Both the position numbers and the translations under genes were made by a program. A DNA stretch of 64,000 nucleotides from a bacterium. Its GTDB lineage: Bacteria > UBP4 > UBA4092 > JAOAEQ01. Below the pieces are notes generated by a model. It was not told the origin of the DNA and did no database searches. It worked only from the letters and a program-made list of their open reading frames with translations. Positions 53,716 to 63,637 of the stretch are shown piece by piece (within the stretch, counting starts at the first letter, position 1; each line of letters opens with the position of its first letter). The stretch is taken from the NCBI GenBank assembly GCA_026416715.1, contig JAOAEQ010000004.1, positions 62,001-126,000 on the forward strand, written 5' to 3'.

Positions 53716-53781
53716 TACCCCAACCTTGCTACGACACTTATTACAATATTTAACTGGTTGTGTCTTAGTACCTTGGTGGTA
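53716..53781. repeat. CCAAGG palindromic intergenic repeat, degenerate copy 3
   Basis: The right arm GTGTCTTAGTACCTTGGTGG is clear; the left arm (TACCCCAACCTTGCTACGAC) is worn. It fills the gap between pheS and folC. Confidence 0.55.
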
Positions 53782-53786
53782 TATTG

Positions 53787-55100
53787 CTATTTCATTAGCT
53801 GTTCTCTCGCTTCACCGACGACATACAATGAACCGGTGATACAAATTAAATCATTTCTATCAGCTAATTGTAACGCATATTGTATCGCATCAGGGATATG
53901 CTTGACAATAGTTATCCGTGGCGGATTCGATTTCAGCGCAAATGTATCCGTTGCATTAATCTGGGTTGATAAGGTTTCCGGCGGAATCGCGCGATGCGTT
54001 TTTGCCGCCGTGAGGATAACTTCTTTTGCTAACGGACAGAGTAGTTCCAGCATTTTCCGACTCTCTTTATCATTGGCAATCCCGATGATTAGATAGAGAT
54101 TCTCATAGTTGAATTCATCGAGTAACGCTGAGGTTAATGATTCAATACCAGCAACATTATGCGCTCCGTCGAGAACGATCATCGGTTCTTGTCTCACCAC
54201 TTCTAATCTCCCTGGCCAAACCGTTTTTTTCAATCCTTCCGCTATCGCAGAACGACAGTCGCAACCGTAAGCAGATTCCATAGCTTCAATTCCTGCAACG
54301 GCTAACGTTGCATTGACCAACTGATGTTTACCACGCAATGGAATTTCAAGATGCGGATAAACATTATTAACCGTGGCAATGGTAAATCGGCGGGTATCGA
54401 ACTCATTCAAGTCCTCTTGATACGCGATATCCTTCGGATAGACGATTAACTCCGCAGTACGTTCTGCGCAGACCCGCTGGATTTCGGTTAACGCTTCTCC
54501 AGCAGCACCGGTGATAACTATCGCATGCGGTTTGATTATCCCCGCTTTTTCATAAGCGATTTTGGCTAAAGTATCGCCGAGATATTGCATATGGTCGAAC
54601 GTGATATTCGTTATCACCGCTACTTTCGCAGAAACAACATTCGTTGCATCAAGCCGGCCGCCCATCCCAACTTCGAGAACCAGATACTCTACGTTATTCT
54701 GGGCGAAATAATCGAGCGCTATCGCTGTGGTAACCTCAAAAAAGGTTGGGTGCAATCCCTGATTGTCATCCGCAACTTGTTTTGCGATTGGCTGAATTTT
54801 TTCGACGAATCGAACTAACTCGGATTCGGTTATCTGCTTGCCATTAATCTGCATCCGTTCTTCAAATTTCACTAAATGCGGTGAGGTATAGAGACCAACC
54901 TTATATCCGGCACTGGTTAGAATACTTGCACAATATGCAGCTACTGACCCTTTTCCATTGGTTCCAGCGATATGAATCGCCCGCAAGGTTTCCTGCGGAT
55001 TCCCGAGTAATTCCATCATCCGCTGGATATTATGCAGTCCGAATTTAATTCCAAACTGCTCAAGTGAATATAGATACGATATCGCTTCTTGGTAGTTCAT
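53787..55100 (-). CDS. folC: Bifunctional folylpolyglutamate synthase / dihydrofolate synthase
   Basis: FolC adds glutamate to dihydropteroate and folates. The Mur-ligase fold shows the start LYSLEQFGIKFGLHNIQRMMELLG, P-loop IAGTNGKGS, YTSPHLVKFEERMQ, and FDHMQYLGDTLAKIAYEKAGIIK, then the C-terminal VLDGAHN. Starting at the ATG at 55100 gives MNYQEAISYLYSLEQ as in the family; an upstream TTG adds 32 unusual residues. It follows accD in the usual trpB-trpA-accD-folC order. Confidence 0.94.
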   Translation of the reverse strand: MNYQEAISYLYSLEQFGIKFGLHNIQRMMELLGNPQETLRAIHIAGTNGKGSVAAYCASILTSAGYKVGLYTSPHLVKFEERMQINGKQITESELVRFVEKIQPIAKQVADDNQGLHPTFFEVTTAIALDYFAQNNVEYLVLEVGMGGRLDATNVVSAKVAVITNITFDHMQYLGDTLAKIAYEKAGIIKPHAIVITGAAGEALTEIQRVCAERTAELIVYPKDIAYQEDLNEFDTRRFTIATVNNVYPHLEIPLRGKHQLVNATLAVAGIEAMESAYGCDCRSAIAEGLKKTVWPGRLEVVRQEPMIVLDGAHNVAGIESLTSALLDEFNYENLYLIIGIANDKESRKMLELLCPLAKEVILTAAKTHRAIPPETLSTQINATDTFALKSNPPRITIVKHIPDAIQYALQLADRNDLICITGSLYVVGEAREQLMK

Positions 55101-55206
55101 AGTTGGACTGCGGAAAACTCGTTCCCACTTGGTTTTAGAACGCTTGCTGCAACATAGCCTCTGGCAAGCTTGGGTAAGAAAAGATGGCGCAAACAAGGTT
55201 GCGCAT

Positions 55207-56091
55207 TTAACAGTTTGAGCGAAATGGATTCCTGGATTGGTTATTCGTTAACAGGGTAATAACCTGCGCGATCGTATTTTTTAATTCCCGGCGATCAACG
55301 ATAATATCAATAAATCCGTGTTCTAATAAAAATTCTGACCGCTGGAATCCTGGCGGTAACTGCTGACGGATAGTCTGCTCGATAACCCGCGGTCCAGCAA
55401 ATCCGATTAACGCTTTCGGTTCGGCAATCACCACATCGCCCAGTGATGCGTATGATGCCATGACTCCCGCAGTTGTCGGATTCGTTAACACCGAAATATA
55501 CGGAATTCGCGCTTGCGCTAATTTCGATAATGCGGCGCTGGTTTTCGCCATCTGCATTAAGGATAATATCCCTTCCTGCATTCGCGCTCCGCCAGTAGTT
55601 GAAATAATCACGACCGGCATGTTCGTGGCTAACCCACGTTCAATCGTTCGCGTGACCTTTTCGCCAACCACTGACCCCATACTGCCGCCGATAAACCCGA
55701 ATTCCATTATCCCGATTGCAACAGGAATACCATTGATTTTTCCTTCGCCGCAGATTATCGCTTCGTTGATACCAAGTTTTTTCACCGATTCTGCTATCCG
55801 AGCTGGATACCTCTTCGAATCCGTGAATTCAAGCGGGTCGGCAGATTGAATCTGCGCATCGAATTCAACGAAACTTCCGGTATCGAGCGTATATGCTATC
55901 CGTTCTTTTGCCGAAATCCGAAAATGATACCCGCATTTCGGGCATACTTTTAGATTCGCTTCCAACTGTTTATTATCGAGAATCGCGGAACATTCCTCGC
56001 ATTTCGTCCATAAACCGTCTGGAATTTGAACCCGCTTCTTTTCTTTCGGAACAGATAACGTGGTATATTCCGGTTTTTTAAACCAAGCCAT
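55207..56091 (-). CDS. accD: Acetyl-CoA carboxylase carboxyltransferase subunit beta
   Basis: AccD with AccA forms the transferase of acetyl-CoA carboxylase, making malonyl-CoA for fatty acids. An N-terminal zinc ribbon (CEECSAIL and CPKCGYHFR) precedes the crotonase-like domain with GGSMGSVVGEKVTR, STTGGARMQEGILSLMQMAKT and PTTAGVMASYASLGDV. Start at 56091 (MAWFKK) follows the family; an ATG two codons upstream is equally open. It lies 60 bases after trpA. AccA was not found in this window. Confidence 0.95.
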   Translation of the reverse strand: MAWFKKPEYTTLSVPKEKKRVQIPDGLWTKCEECSAILDNKQLEANLKVCPKCGYHFRISAKERIAYTLDTGSFVEFDAQIQSADPLEFTDSKRYPARIAESVKKLGINEAIICGEGKINGIPVAIGIMEFGFIGGSMGSVVGEKVTRTIERGLATNMPVVIISTTGGARMQEGILSLMQMAKTSAALSKLAQARIPYISVLTNPTTAGVMASYASLGDVVIAEPKALIGFAGPRVIEQTIRQQLPPGFQRSEFLLEHGFIDIIVDRRELKNTIAQVITLLTNNQSRNPFRSNC

Positions 56092-56106
56092 ATACATTAC
56101 ATCCCA

Positions 56107-56132
56107 ATATCAAAATCCAAATGTCAAATGGA
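56107..56132. repeat. Degenerate AAAATCCAAATGTCAAATGG intergenic stretch
   Basis: It lies between trpA and accD and resembles the repeat at 35108-35138. Confidence 0.3.
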
Positions 56133-56150
56133 AATTTTCCCTATTGAACC

Positions 56151-56951
56151 TTAACCTTTAGTACCTTGAGCTAACCGTTTAACAAATTTTGCTACTTGAT
56201 GAACTAAATCTTGCTTCCCGATATTCTGCTCGATGAGATTAACAATCGCACTGCCGACGATAACGCCATCCGCACCCCAGTTGACTATCTGCCGAACCTG
56301 CGCCGGATTTGAAATCCCGAATCCGACCGCAACCGGTTTATCCGTCAACCGTTTAATCTTTCTAATTGATGCAGCAATATCAGTTGCAACCTGTTTCCTT
56401 ACGCCGGTTACCCCAGTTAGAGATACATAGTATACAAAACCGCTACTACTTTTTGCAACTAATTTTATTCGAGCAGGAGTACTAGTCGGCGCTAATAGGA
56501 AAATCGTATCTAACCCAGTTTTCCGTGATGCTTGGATAAGTTCGTTCGCTTCTTCAGGCGGTAAATCCGGAACGATAACGCCATCGAGTCCGGCGTTAAC
56601 TCCATCCTGTGCGAACTTTTCTATCCCATATTGCAGGATTGGATTATAATATGACATAAATACCAGTGGAATTTGCGTTTGGTTTCGCAACTCTTTAACC
56701 AGAGCAATAACATTTCTAAGTTGCGTTCCTCTAGCTAGCGCTCGTTGTGATGCTTTCTGAATCGTTGGTCCGTCAGCTATCGGGTCAGAAAATGGAATCC
56801 CTAACTCGATGATATCCGCTCCGGATTCTGCTAATGCTAACACCAGTTTTTCAGTTGTTCCCAAATCCGGGTCACCAGCGGTAATATACGCGATTAACGC
56901 TGCCCGATTCTCTTGTTTGGTTATTTCAAATTTATGTTGAATTCTTGACAT
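56151..56951 (-). CDS. trpA: Tryptophan synthase alpha subunit
   Basis: TrpA cleaves indole-3-glycerol phosphate to indole for TrpB. The TIM barrel contains FITAGDPD-like AYITAGDPDLGTTEKL, the catalytic Glu in ADIIELGIPFSDPIADGPTIQ with the Asp nearby, and VPDLPPEE, VGFGISNPAQV and ADGVIVGSAIV. Start at 56951 (MSRIQHKF) is preferred; it begins five bases after the trpB stop. Length 266 is typical. Confidence 0.96.
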   Translation of the reverse strand: MSRIQHKFEITKQENRAALIAYITAGDPDLGTTEKLVLALAESGADIIELGIPFSDPIADGPTIQKASQRALARGTQLRNVIALVKELRNQTQIPLVFMSYYNPILQYGIEKFAQDGVNAGLDGVIVPDLPPEEANELIQASRKTGLDTIFLLAPTSTPARIKLVAKSSSGFVYYVSLTGVTGVRKQVATDIAASIRKIKRLTDKPVAVGFGISNPAQVRQIVNWGADGVIVGSAIVNLIEQNIGKQDLVHQVAKFVKRLAQGTKG

Positions 56952-56956
56952 AATCG

Positions 56957-58153
56957 CTATTTTCCGCAATGTTTACTTACCTGCTGCACATCTTTATCTC
57001 CCCGACCGGAAAGGTTGATAACGATAATCTGGTTCTTTTTCAGTTTCGGCGCAAGTTTGCAGGTATATGCGACTGCATGGGCGCTTTCTAACGCCGGGAT
57101 AATGCCTTCCAGTTCCGCTAAAAGCTGGAACGCTGCCAGCGCTTCTTTATCAGTTATCGCAACATATTCTGCACGACCGCTCTTTTTATAGAAGCTATGC
57201 TCAGGCCCAACTCCGGGGTAATCGAGTCCAGCGGAAATCGAATGCGTTGGCAGAATCTGTCCATTGTTATCCTGCAGAACATAACTTTTACTGCCATGCA
57301 GAACGCCGATTGACCCCGCACATAACGATGCCGCATGTTTTCCGGTTTTCATCCCTAACCCAGCAGCTTCAACGCCGATAAATTTAACCGATGTATCCCA
57401 ATAAAACGGATAAAATAATCCGATCGCATTACTGCCACCACCGACGCAAGCTACGAGATAATCCGGTAATCTACCTTCTTTCTGTTGAATCTGCCGTTTC
57501 GTTTCTTTGCCGATAACTGATTGGAAATCGCGAACCATCATCGGGAACGGATGCACTCCACTTACCGAACCGAAGATATAGTTGGTATCTCGAACATTAG
57601 TTATCCAATCGCGAAACGCTTCATTAATTGCATCTTTTAACGTTCTACTCCCTGATTTGACTGGGATAACTCGCGCTCCTAGCAATTCCATTCGGAAAAC
57701 GTTCAATGCTTGCCGATGGCAATCTTCTTCTCCCATATAGATATCGCAGGTCAGGTTGAATAACGCGGCAACCGTTGCGGTTGCTACCCCATGCTGACCA
57801 GCGCCGGTTTCTGCAATCACTCGCGGTTTCCCCATTCGTTTGGTTAATAATGCCTGACCGATAGTATTATTTATTTTATGCGCGCCGGTATGACATAAAT
57901 CTTCCCGTTTCAGATATATTTTCGCACCACCGAGATATTTCGTTAACCGTTCAGCGAAATAGAGTGGAGTTGGCCGCCCAGCATATTCTTGCAGATAATA
58001 ATTCAATTCTTTCGTAAACGCCGGGTCGGTTTTCGCTTTCCGATAAGCATACTCGAGTTCGTCGAGACACGGCATTAACGTTTCCGGCGCAAATTTCCCG
58101 CCGAAAATATCGAAATGACCACTTCGATTAGGTAACATTTTTCGTATAGACAT
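56957..58153 (-). CDS. trpB: Tryptophan synthase beta subunit
   Basis: TrpB condenses indole with serine using PLP. The PLP lysine lies in [17 protein letters not shown], followed by [14 protein letters not shown], the [17 protein letters not shown] phosphate loop, and [16 protein letters not shown]. Start at the ATG at 58153; an in-frame TTG at 58171 would add six residues. It pairs with trpA. Full length (398). Confidence 0.97.
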   Translation of the reverse strand: MSIRKMLPNRSGHFDIFGGKFAPETLMPCLDELEYAYRKAKTDPAFTKELNYYLQEYAGRPTPLYFAERLTKYLGGAKIYLKREDLCHTGAHKINNTIGQALLTKRMGKPRVIAETGAGQHGVATATVAALFNLTCDIYMGEEDCHRQALNVFRMELLGARVIPVKSGSRTLKDAINEAFRDWITNVRDTNYIFGSVSGVHPFPMMVRDFQSVIGKETKRQIQQKEGRLPDYLVACVGGGSNAIGLFYPFYWDTSVKFIGVEAAGLGMKTGKHAASLCAGSIGVLHGSKSYVLQDNNGQILPTHSISAGLDYPGVGPEHSFYKKSGRAEYVAITDKEALAAFQLLAELEGIIPALESAHAVAYTCKLAPKLKKNQIIVINLSGRGDKDVQQVSKHCGK

Positions 58154-58207
58154 ATTGTTCAATTTTGACAATATAGCATTTTGCCTTGGAATTTATAGCT
58201 GTTCTGA

Positions 58208-58825
58208 CTAACCAAACTTCCGCACTGCTTCAATAAATCGTCTCATCTTCTCAAAGTCTTTCTTGCCAGGAGATGATTCGACACCGGTACTCACATCAAC
58301 CGCATACGGATTTACCGCTTGAATTGCTTCTGCAACATTTTCCGGGGTTAATCCCCCAGCGAGAATAACCCGCCCATACGGTAGTGCGATTTTCGCTAAC
58401 TCCCAATCGAACGTTTCCCCCGTGCCGCCCCGTTTCCCTTTAACTCGGGAATCGAGCAGATATGCTGAAACTATCCCTTTATACCCAGGCAACATTGATA
58501 AATCATCCGGATTTTTAACCCGAAACGATTTTATAACCTTTCTGCCGAACTGACTACAATATTCGGGGAGTTCATCGCCATGGAACTGGAGAACATTCAG
58601 TCGGCAGACGCTAGCGATATGTTTAACTACTTCTGCAGACTCGTTAACGAAAACGCCTACCGTGGTAATAAACGGCGGTAACTGTTTAATTATTTCCGTT
58701 GCGATTTCCGCATCAATCCGCCGAGGGCTTTTTGAAAAGATGAAACCGAGCGCATCTGCGCCAAGTTCAACCGCTTTTTCCGCATCCGCTAAGTTGGTTA
58801 TACCGCAAATTTTGATTTTTATCAT
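58208..58825 (-). CDS. trpF: Phosphoribosylanthranilate isomerase
   Basis: TrpF converts PRA to CdRP. The catalytic Cys is in KICGITN near the start, with the Asp in the LDSRVKGKRGGTGETFDW loop; GFIFSKSPRRI and VDVSTGVESSPGKKD also match. Length is normal at 205 residues. It is separate from trpC here, not fused. A 129-base gap to trpC shows nothing special. Confidence 0.96.
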   Translation of the reverse strand: MIKIKICGITNLADAEKAVELGADALGFIFSKSPRRIDAEIATEIIKQLPPFITTVGVFVNESAEVVKHIASVCRLNVLQFHGDELPEYCSQFGRKVIKSFRVKNPDDLSMLPGYKGIVSAYLLDSRVKGKRGGTGETFDWELAKIALPYGRVILAGGLTPENVAEAIQAVNPYAVDVSTGVESSPGKKDFEKMRRFIEAVRKFG

Positions 58826-58954
58826 AATATAAATACCTTACCTGTTAATCCCAAGTTTGTCAAATCTAATTAACTTGACTCGGTATAGTGAAATGAGCGT
58901 TGACCTGTTCAAATTCCATATCTCTGTCCTTCCTGTTCGGGATACATAAACAGG

Positions 58955-59743
58955 TTATAAACCGTATAACTCTTTTATTTTCAATGCGATATCGTGGTTC
59001 CGCATGAACGTTTCTCCGATGAGCAGGGCATCAACTCCGAGCGATTGCATTCTCAGAACATCATCTCGGGTTTTTATCCCACTTTCAGCAACGATAATAC
59101 ATTCTTTTGGGATATCGGAGATTAACCGTTCGGTTGTGGCAAGGTCAACTGTGAAGGATTTCAGGTCTCGGTTATTTATCCCAATTATTTCCGGTTCGAT
59201 TTTTAGCGCCCGGTCGAGTTCCCGCTGGTTATGAACTTCAACGAGCGTATATAGTCCGACTTCTTTCTGAGCAAGTTCGTTAAATTCCTGAAGTTGGGTA
59301 TTATCTAATGCGGCAACAATGAGCAGAATCGCATCTGCGCCAGCAATCGCTGATTCATATATTTGATATGCATCAATAATAAAATCTTTCCGCAATAACG
59401 GTAGGGAAACTCGAGACCTAACCTGCGCTAGATATTCCAATCTTCCAGAGAAAAACTTTTCATCGGTTAGAACCGAAATTGCATTCGCTCCGGTTCGTTC
59501 ATATATTTCAGCGATTTGACTCGGATTGAACTCCGGTCGGATTACCCCAGCGCTAGGGGAAGCTTTTTTAATTTCCGCAATCAGTTTGATTTTTTCTCCC
59601 GGTTTCCGAGAGATAGCGGCAGCGAAATCTCGCGGGATAACTTTCTGCGCAGCTAGACTGCGTTTAAGTTCGTGCAGGGAAACCTGCTGTTTCCGGTTAG
59701 CTACTTCCTGTTTCTTATAAAAAATAATTTCGTCTAAAATCAT
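58955..59743 (-). CDS. trpC: Indole-3-glycerol-phosphate synthase
   Basis: TrpC closes the indole ring from CdRP. Catalytic Lys and Glu appear in LIAEIKKASPSAGVI and LLRKDFIIDAYQIYE; IGINNRDLKSFTVDLATTERL and VAESGIKTRDDV complete the barrel. 262 residues, full length. Transcribed with trpD, 66 bases downstream of it. Confidence 0.97.
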   Translation of the reverse strand: MILDEIIFYKKQEVANRKQQVSLHELKRSLAAQKVIPRDFAAAISRKPGEKIKLIAEIKKASPSAGVIRPEFNPSQIAEIYERTGANAISVLTDEKFFSGRLEYLAQVRSRVSLPLLRKDFIIDAYQIYESAIAGADAILLIVAALDNTQLQEFNELAQKEVGLYTLVEVHNQRELDRALKIEPEIIGINNRDLKSFTVDLATTERLISDIPKECIIVAESGIKTRDDVLRMQSLGVDALLIGETFMRNHDIALKIKELYGL

Positions 59744-59809
59744 AATAGTTGCCGAATGAATTAGTTGCTAGCGAATGAACCGAATCAAAACTCCTTGAAA
59801 ACGTGCAGG

Positions 59810-60820
59810 TTATGCATTGGTGAGTTTCTTCAATTGTTCAAGTTTATCAAAAGCGGCACCGGAATCAATGGATTGCGCAGCTTTAGCGACGCCTTCCGCG
59901 AGGGTATTGGCTAAATCGGAAACGAGAATCGCTGCGCCAGCGTTCATGAGAACGATATCACGTCGCGGACCAGGTTTGCCTTTAAGAACCTCAAGTATTA
60001 TTTGTGCGTTTTCTTCCGGGGTGCCGCCTTTGATACTGGATAACGGCGCCGGATTGAATCCGAAATCTTTCGGGTCAACATAATAATCCATTAGTTTCCC
60101 TTGTTTCAGTTCAACGATTTTCGTATCTCCGGTAATGGTTATTTCATCGAGTTTATCCGACCCATGCACAACGAGCGCATGGTTCGATCCCAGTTCTTTC
60201 AGAACCGCTGCTAGCGTATCCGTTAACTCTGCGGAATATACCCCAAGCACCTGCGCGGTTGCCCCAGCTGGATTGGTTAACGGACCGAGAATATTAAATA
60301 TGGTTCGAATTCCGATTTGCTGCCGGGGTCCAATCGCATATTTCATCGCACTATGATATAACGGCGCAAACAGAAACCCTATCCCCAGTTCATTCACGCA
60401 TCGTTCGGTTACTGTGATATCAACATCAATTTTCACACCGAGCGCTTTCAAAACATCCGCACTTCCGCAAGAACTTGATACCGACCGATTCCCATGTTTC
60501 GCAACAATACATCCTGCTCCTGCCGCAACGAACGCTGCACAGGTTGAGATGTTAAACGTTCCGCTGCGGTCACCGCCGGTTCCGCAGGTATCAACTACCG
60601 GCTGGCGAGTAGTCTGGATTTTCGTCGCTTTTTCCCGCATCACCAGCGCACAGCCAGTGATTTCTTCTACCGTTTCCCCTTTCATCCGTAGCGCAGTGAT
60701 AAACGACCCGATTTGCGCTTCCGTCGCTTCTCCGGACATAATCTCGTTCATCACGGTTACCGCTTCTTCACGGGTTAAATCCTGTTTTTCGACTAATTTA
60801 GATATCGCTTCCTTAATCAT
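59810..60820 (-). CDS. trpD: Anthranilate phosphoribosyltransferase
   Basis: TrpD joins anthranilate and PRPP. Conserved motifs are DTCGTGGDRSGTFNIST (PRPP binding), KHGNRSVSSSCGSADVLKALG and RTIFNILGPLTNPAG. GAGGT lies about ten bases before the ATG at 60820 (MIKEAISKL), while a GTG at 60841 would add seven residues. 336 residues. Two foreign-looking genes at 61011-61542 separate it from trpG. Confidence 0.96.
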   Translation of the reverse strand: MIKEAISKLVEKQDLTREEAVTVMNEIMSGEATEAQIGSFITALRMKGETVEEITGCALVMREKATKIQTTRQPVVDTCGTGGDRSGTFNISTCAAFVAAGAGCIVAKHGNRSVSSSCGSADVLKALGVKIDVDITVTERCVNELGIGFLFAPLYHSAMKYAIGPRQQIGIRTIFNILGPLTNPAGATAQVLGVYSAELTDTLAAVLKELGSNHALVVHGSDKLDEITITGDTKIVELKQGKLMDYYVDPKDFGFNPAPLSSIKGGTPEENAQIILEVLKGKPGPRRDIVLMNAGAAILVSDLANTLAEGVAKAAQSIDSGAAFDKLEQLKKLTNA

Positions 60821-61010
60821 AAATTGAAAACCTCGATTCACGAAACGGATAAATACCTATTTACCTCTGATAATCACAATTATAGTAGAATGATTAATGT
60901 ATGATAATTATACAATATCTAGTGTTTTTTTGCAGGTGTTCTGTATGAATCCGTGGCTAGAAGTTTAAGAAGTTACCCAAAAGAAGAAATGCAATAATCG
61001 TGGATGCAAA

Positions 61011-61328
61011 TTATCCGATAACCAATTCGCCGGATTTCGCAAAATTAACAATCATTGATTTTTCATTATTCCATTCTGTAGGAGTCATTGCAACCGCTTC
61101 AATCGGCTCAAAAATTTCATAAATAGCATCTGATAATATTTCAATCCGTTCCCAATAGTTTTTATCAGCAAAATCTTCGGAGATAACTACCAAATCAATA
61201 TCGCTACCTTCTCGAGCAGTTCCAGTTACATAAGAACCGAATAATATTAACCGATCCACCTTAATCCCTTTCAACTCAATTACTTTACGAAACCGAGCAA
61301 TAATTTCTAAAACTTGGTTTTTATCCAT
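61011..61328 (-). CDS. MNT-type minimal nucleotidyltransferase
   Basis: The 105-residue protein has the nucleotidyltransferase signature LFGSYVTGTAREGSDIDLVVIS (GS plus DxD). In HEPN-MNT modules this protein acts as antitoxin, in some cases by adenylylating the HEPN toxin. AGGAAG precedes the ATG, and its start overlaps the end of the HEPN remnant by 22 bases. It appears intact, though its toxin does not. It interrupts the trp operon between trpG and trpD. Confidence 0.85.
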   Translation of the reverse strand: MDKNQVLEIIARFRKVIELKGIKVDRLILFGSYVTGTAREGSDIDLVVISEDFADKNYWERIEILSDAIYEIFEPIEAVAMTPTEWNNEKSMIVNFAKSGELVIG

Positions 61329-61542
61329 GCTATCGCTTCCTCGCTGTTCGAAACAATTTCGCTGGTTATCACTTCCGTATATTCTTTCTGTAATATATCT
61401 ATATCTTCCGGATACCGAGTTATTAGATTTGCTTCATTCAATTTAACAAAAAAACGTGCCAGTTTTTCCGGTGGTTTTATTCCGATTTTGTTCACTAAAT
61501 ATATCAGGTTATGCACTTTCGGTGGAGTTTGTTTTAATCTCT
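61307..61542 (-). pseudogene. 5'-truncated HEPN-domain toxin gene
   Basis: The frame encodes only the second half of a PF05168-type HEPN domain: PPKVHNLIYLVNKIG, then NEANLITRYPEDIDI and a SEEAIAWIKTKF end. The N-terminal half with the usual QQAxEKxLKA helix is missing; the open frame instead runs into trpG, where it reads out-of-frame trpG codons up to a TTG at 61621. No suitable start codon or ribosome-binding site exists, so it is probably a remnant joined to the trpG end. A short functional product is not excluded. Confidence 0.7.
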
Positions 61543-62106
61543 CTAGAGTTTTACGAAATTGTTTAAAATCGGTTTTCCGACTTTCGTTAAGACCGATTCC
61601 GGATGGAATTGGACGCCCCAAATCGGGTATTGTTTATGCCGGAGTCCCATAATTTCGTTCTGGTCAGTCCAAGCGATGATTTCAAGCACCGGCGGTAATG
61701 TTTCTCGTTCAACGATGAGCGAATGATATCGCGTTGCTTCAAATGGATTTTCTATATTCTGGAATATCGTTTGTTCATTATGGTAAATCAAACAGGTTTT
61801 CCCATGCATTAATCGGTCAGCGCGTTTCACCACCCCACCGTAAACATAGCCGATACATTGATGACCAAGACATACACCAAGCGTCGGAATATTCGGGCTA
61901 ATCTCCCGCAGAATATCATTCGAAATCGCCGCTTCTTTCGGCGTTTTCGGACCAGGTGAAATGACAATTTTCGACGGGTTCAGTTTCCGAATGGTATCCA
62001 AATCTATCTTATCGTTGCGATAGACTTTAATATCCTGACCCAGTTCGCCAAGGTATTGAACGAGATTATACGTGAAAGAATCGTAGTTATCGATTACTAA
62101 TATCAT
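61543..62106 (-). CDS. trpG: Anthranilate synthase glutamine amidotransferase component
   Basis: TrpG supplies ammonia from glutamine to TrpE. The class I GATase shows MILVIDNYDSFTYNLVQYL, ISPGPKTPKEA, the nucleophile Cys in TLGVCLGHQCIGY, and the catalytic His/Glu in WGVQFHPES. 187 residues; the C-terminus KPILNNFVKL is normal for the family even though HEPN remnant sequence begins right at its stop. Confidence 0.96.
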   Translation of the reverse strand: MILVIDNYDSFTYNLVQYLGELGQDIKVYRNDKIDLDTIRKLNPSKIVISPGPKTPKEAAISNDILREISPNIPTLGVCLGHQCIGYVYGGVVKRADRLMHGKTCLIYHNEQTIFQNIENPFEATRYHSLIVERETLPPVLEIIAWTDQNEIMGLRHKQYPIWGVQFHPESVLTKVGKPILNNFVKL

Positions 62107-62154
62107 ATTAAATTTAAAATTTACAATGCTAATTTTGCATTTTGAAATGAGTCT

Positions 62155-63630
62155 TTATTCAAGTCCTTCTTCTGCCAGTTCAATTGCGCGCAGCATCGCT
62201 TTCGCTTTATTCATCGTTTCCTGAAATTCATTCGCAGGAACCGAATCCGCAACTAATCCCGCCCCTACCGAAATATAAGCGGTATCGTCTTTAATCAGAA
62301 TCGTTCGAATGGTTATGCAGGTATCAAGGTTACCACTGAAACTGAAATACCCGACCGCACCCGCATATATTCCTCTCCTTGTCGGTTCAAGTTCGTCGAT
62401 AATCTCCATCGCGCGAATTTTCGGCGCGCCCGTAACGGTTCCCGCTGGGAAACAAGCACGTAACGCATCGAATTCATCGAGTCCATCGTTTAATTCGCCA
62501 CGAACATTGCTCACGATATGCATAACATGCGAATATTTCTCGATCGTCATTAAATCCGTTACTTCAACGGTACCATATTTACTCACGCGACCGACATCAT
62601 TTCGACCTAAATCAACCAGCATAATATGTTCCGCCCGTTCTTTCGGGTCAGCTAACAAATCTTCAATCAAATCATCATCTTCTTTCTCAGATTTGCCACG
62701 ACGCCGCGTTCCTGCAATTGGTCTTACTTCAACCACGCGATTTTCTACGCGAACCATAACTTCCGGCGATGACCCCGCTAATTTCAAATCACCAAATTGC
62801 AGATAATACATATACGGAGACGGATTAACCGACCGTAACGCACGATAGATATCAAACGGGTCAGCGGAAATGTTCGTCTGTAACCGTTGGGCAAGAACAA
62901 CTTGGAAAATATCGCCCGCTCGAATATATTCCAGCGCGCGTTCAACAGCGGATTCAAATTCCGATTGCGTAAAATTCGAGCTGAATTCATGCATCGGATG
63001 TTTATCAATTCTCGGTTTACTCGGTTCGACCGGTTCGCGCAGAATTTCAATCAACTGCTGGATCTGGTCAACTGCAGAGAAATATGCGGTATCAATATCG
63101 CTATTCTCAATATGCGCATTAGAAACCACCTTGATTTTATGCTGGACATGGTCGAAGATTAGAATCGCGTCGGTGAACATAAAATACGCATCCGGTACCG
63201 CTAGGTCGTCAGGATTCTTATCCGGAAGCACTTCCATAAATCGCACCATATCATAACTCAAATACCCGACCGCACCGCCGTAAAACCGTGGTAGATTCGG
63301 GTCGGGAACGCTTGTATATTTGCGTAAGAGTTGTTTGAGCGAATCCAACGGGTCATTCACCGTTTTCTTTTCAATGAAACCACCGCGAATAATTTGGATT
63401 TCGTTCCCTTTACTCTTGAAAATCAGAGAAGGATTTACGCCGAGAAACGAATATCGAGCGATTTTTTCGCCTCCTTCAACGCTCTCTAATAAAAACGCAT
63501 ACTCTTGATGCATGAGTTTCCGGAATGCGGAAACCGGCGTCTCGATATCCGCTAAGATTTCTTTATAAACTGGGATAAGATTGCCTTGTTTCGCTTTTTC
63601 ACGAAACTCAGCTAACGATGGATATATCAT
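62155..63630 (-). CDS. trpE: Anthranilate synthase component I
   Basis: TrpE makes anthranilate from chorismate. The chorismate-binding domain has EVMVRVENRVVEVRPIAGTRRRG, ERAEHIMLVDLGRNDVGRVSKYG, and FPAGTVTGAPKIRAMEIIDELEP; the N-terminus contains LLESVEGGEKIARYSF, which includes the tryptophan feedback-binding region (LLES). 491 residues, full length. First gene of the trp operon; no leader peptide or attenuator was seen upstream. Confidence 0.97.
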   Translation of the reverse strand: MIYPSLAEFREKAKQGNLIPVYKEILADIETPVSAFRKLMHQEYAFLLESVEGGEKIARYSFLGVNPSLIFKSKGNEIQIIRGGFIEKKTVNDPLDSLKQLLRKYTSVPDPNLPRFYGGAVGYLSYDMVRFMEVLPDKNPDDLAVPDAYFMFTDAILIFDHVQHKIKVVSNAHIENSDIDTAYFSAVDQIQQLIEILREPVEPSKPRIDKHPMHEFSSNFTQSEFESAVERALEYIRAGDIFQVVLAQRLQTNISADPFDIYRALRSVNPSPYMYYLQFGDLKLAGSSPEVMVRVENRVVEVRPIAGTRRRGKSEKEDDDLIEDLLADPKERAEHIMLVDLGRNDVGRVSKYGTVEVTDLMTIEKYSHVMHIVSNVRGELNDGLDEFDALRACFPAGTVTGAPKIRAMEIIDELEPTRRGIYAGAVGYFSFSGNLDTCITIRTILIKDDTAYISVGAGLVADSVPANEFQETMNKAKAMLRAIELAEEGLE

Positions 63631-63637
63631 AACAATT

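Noticed and set aside
56151-56180. Possible CCAAGG-type repeat at the end of trpA
   Set aside because: Only a short AGTACCTTGAG match inside normal trpA coding sequence; likely chance.
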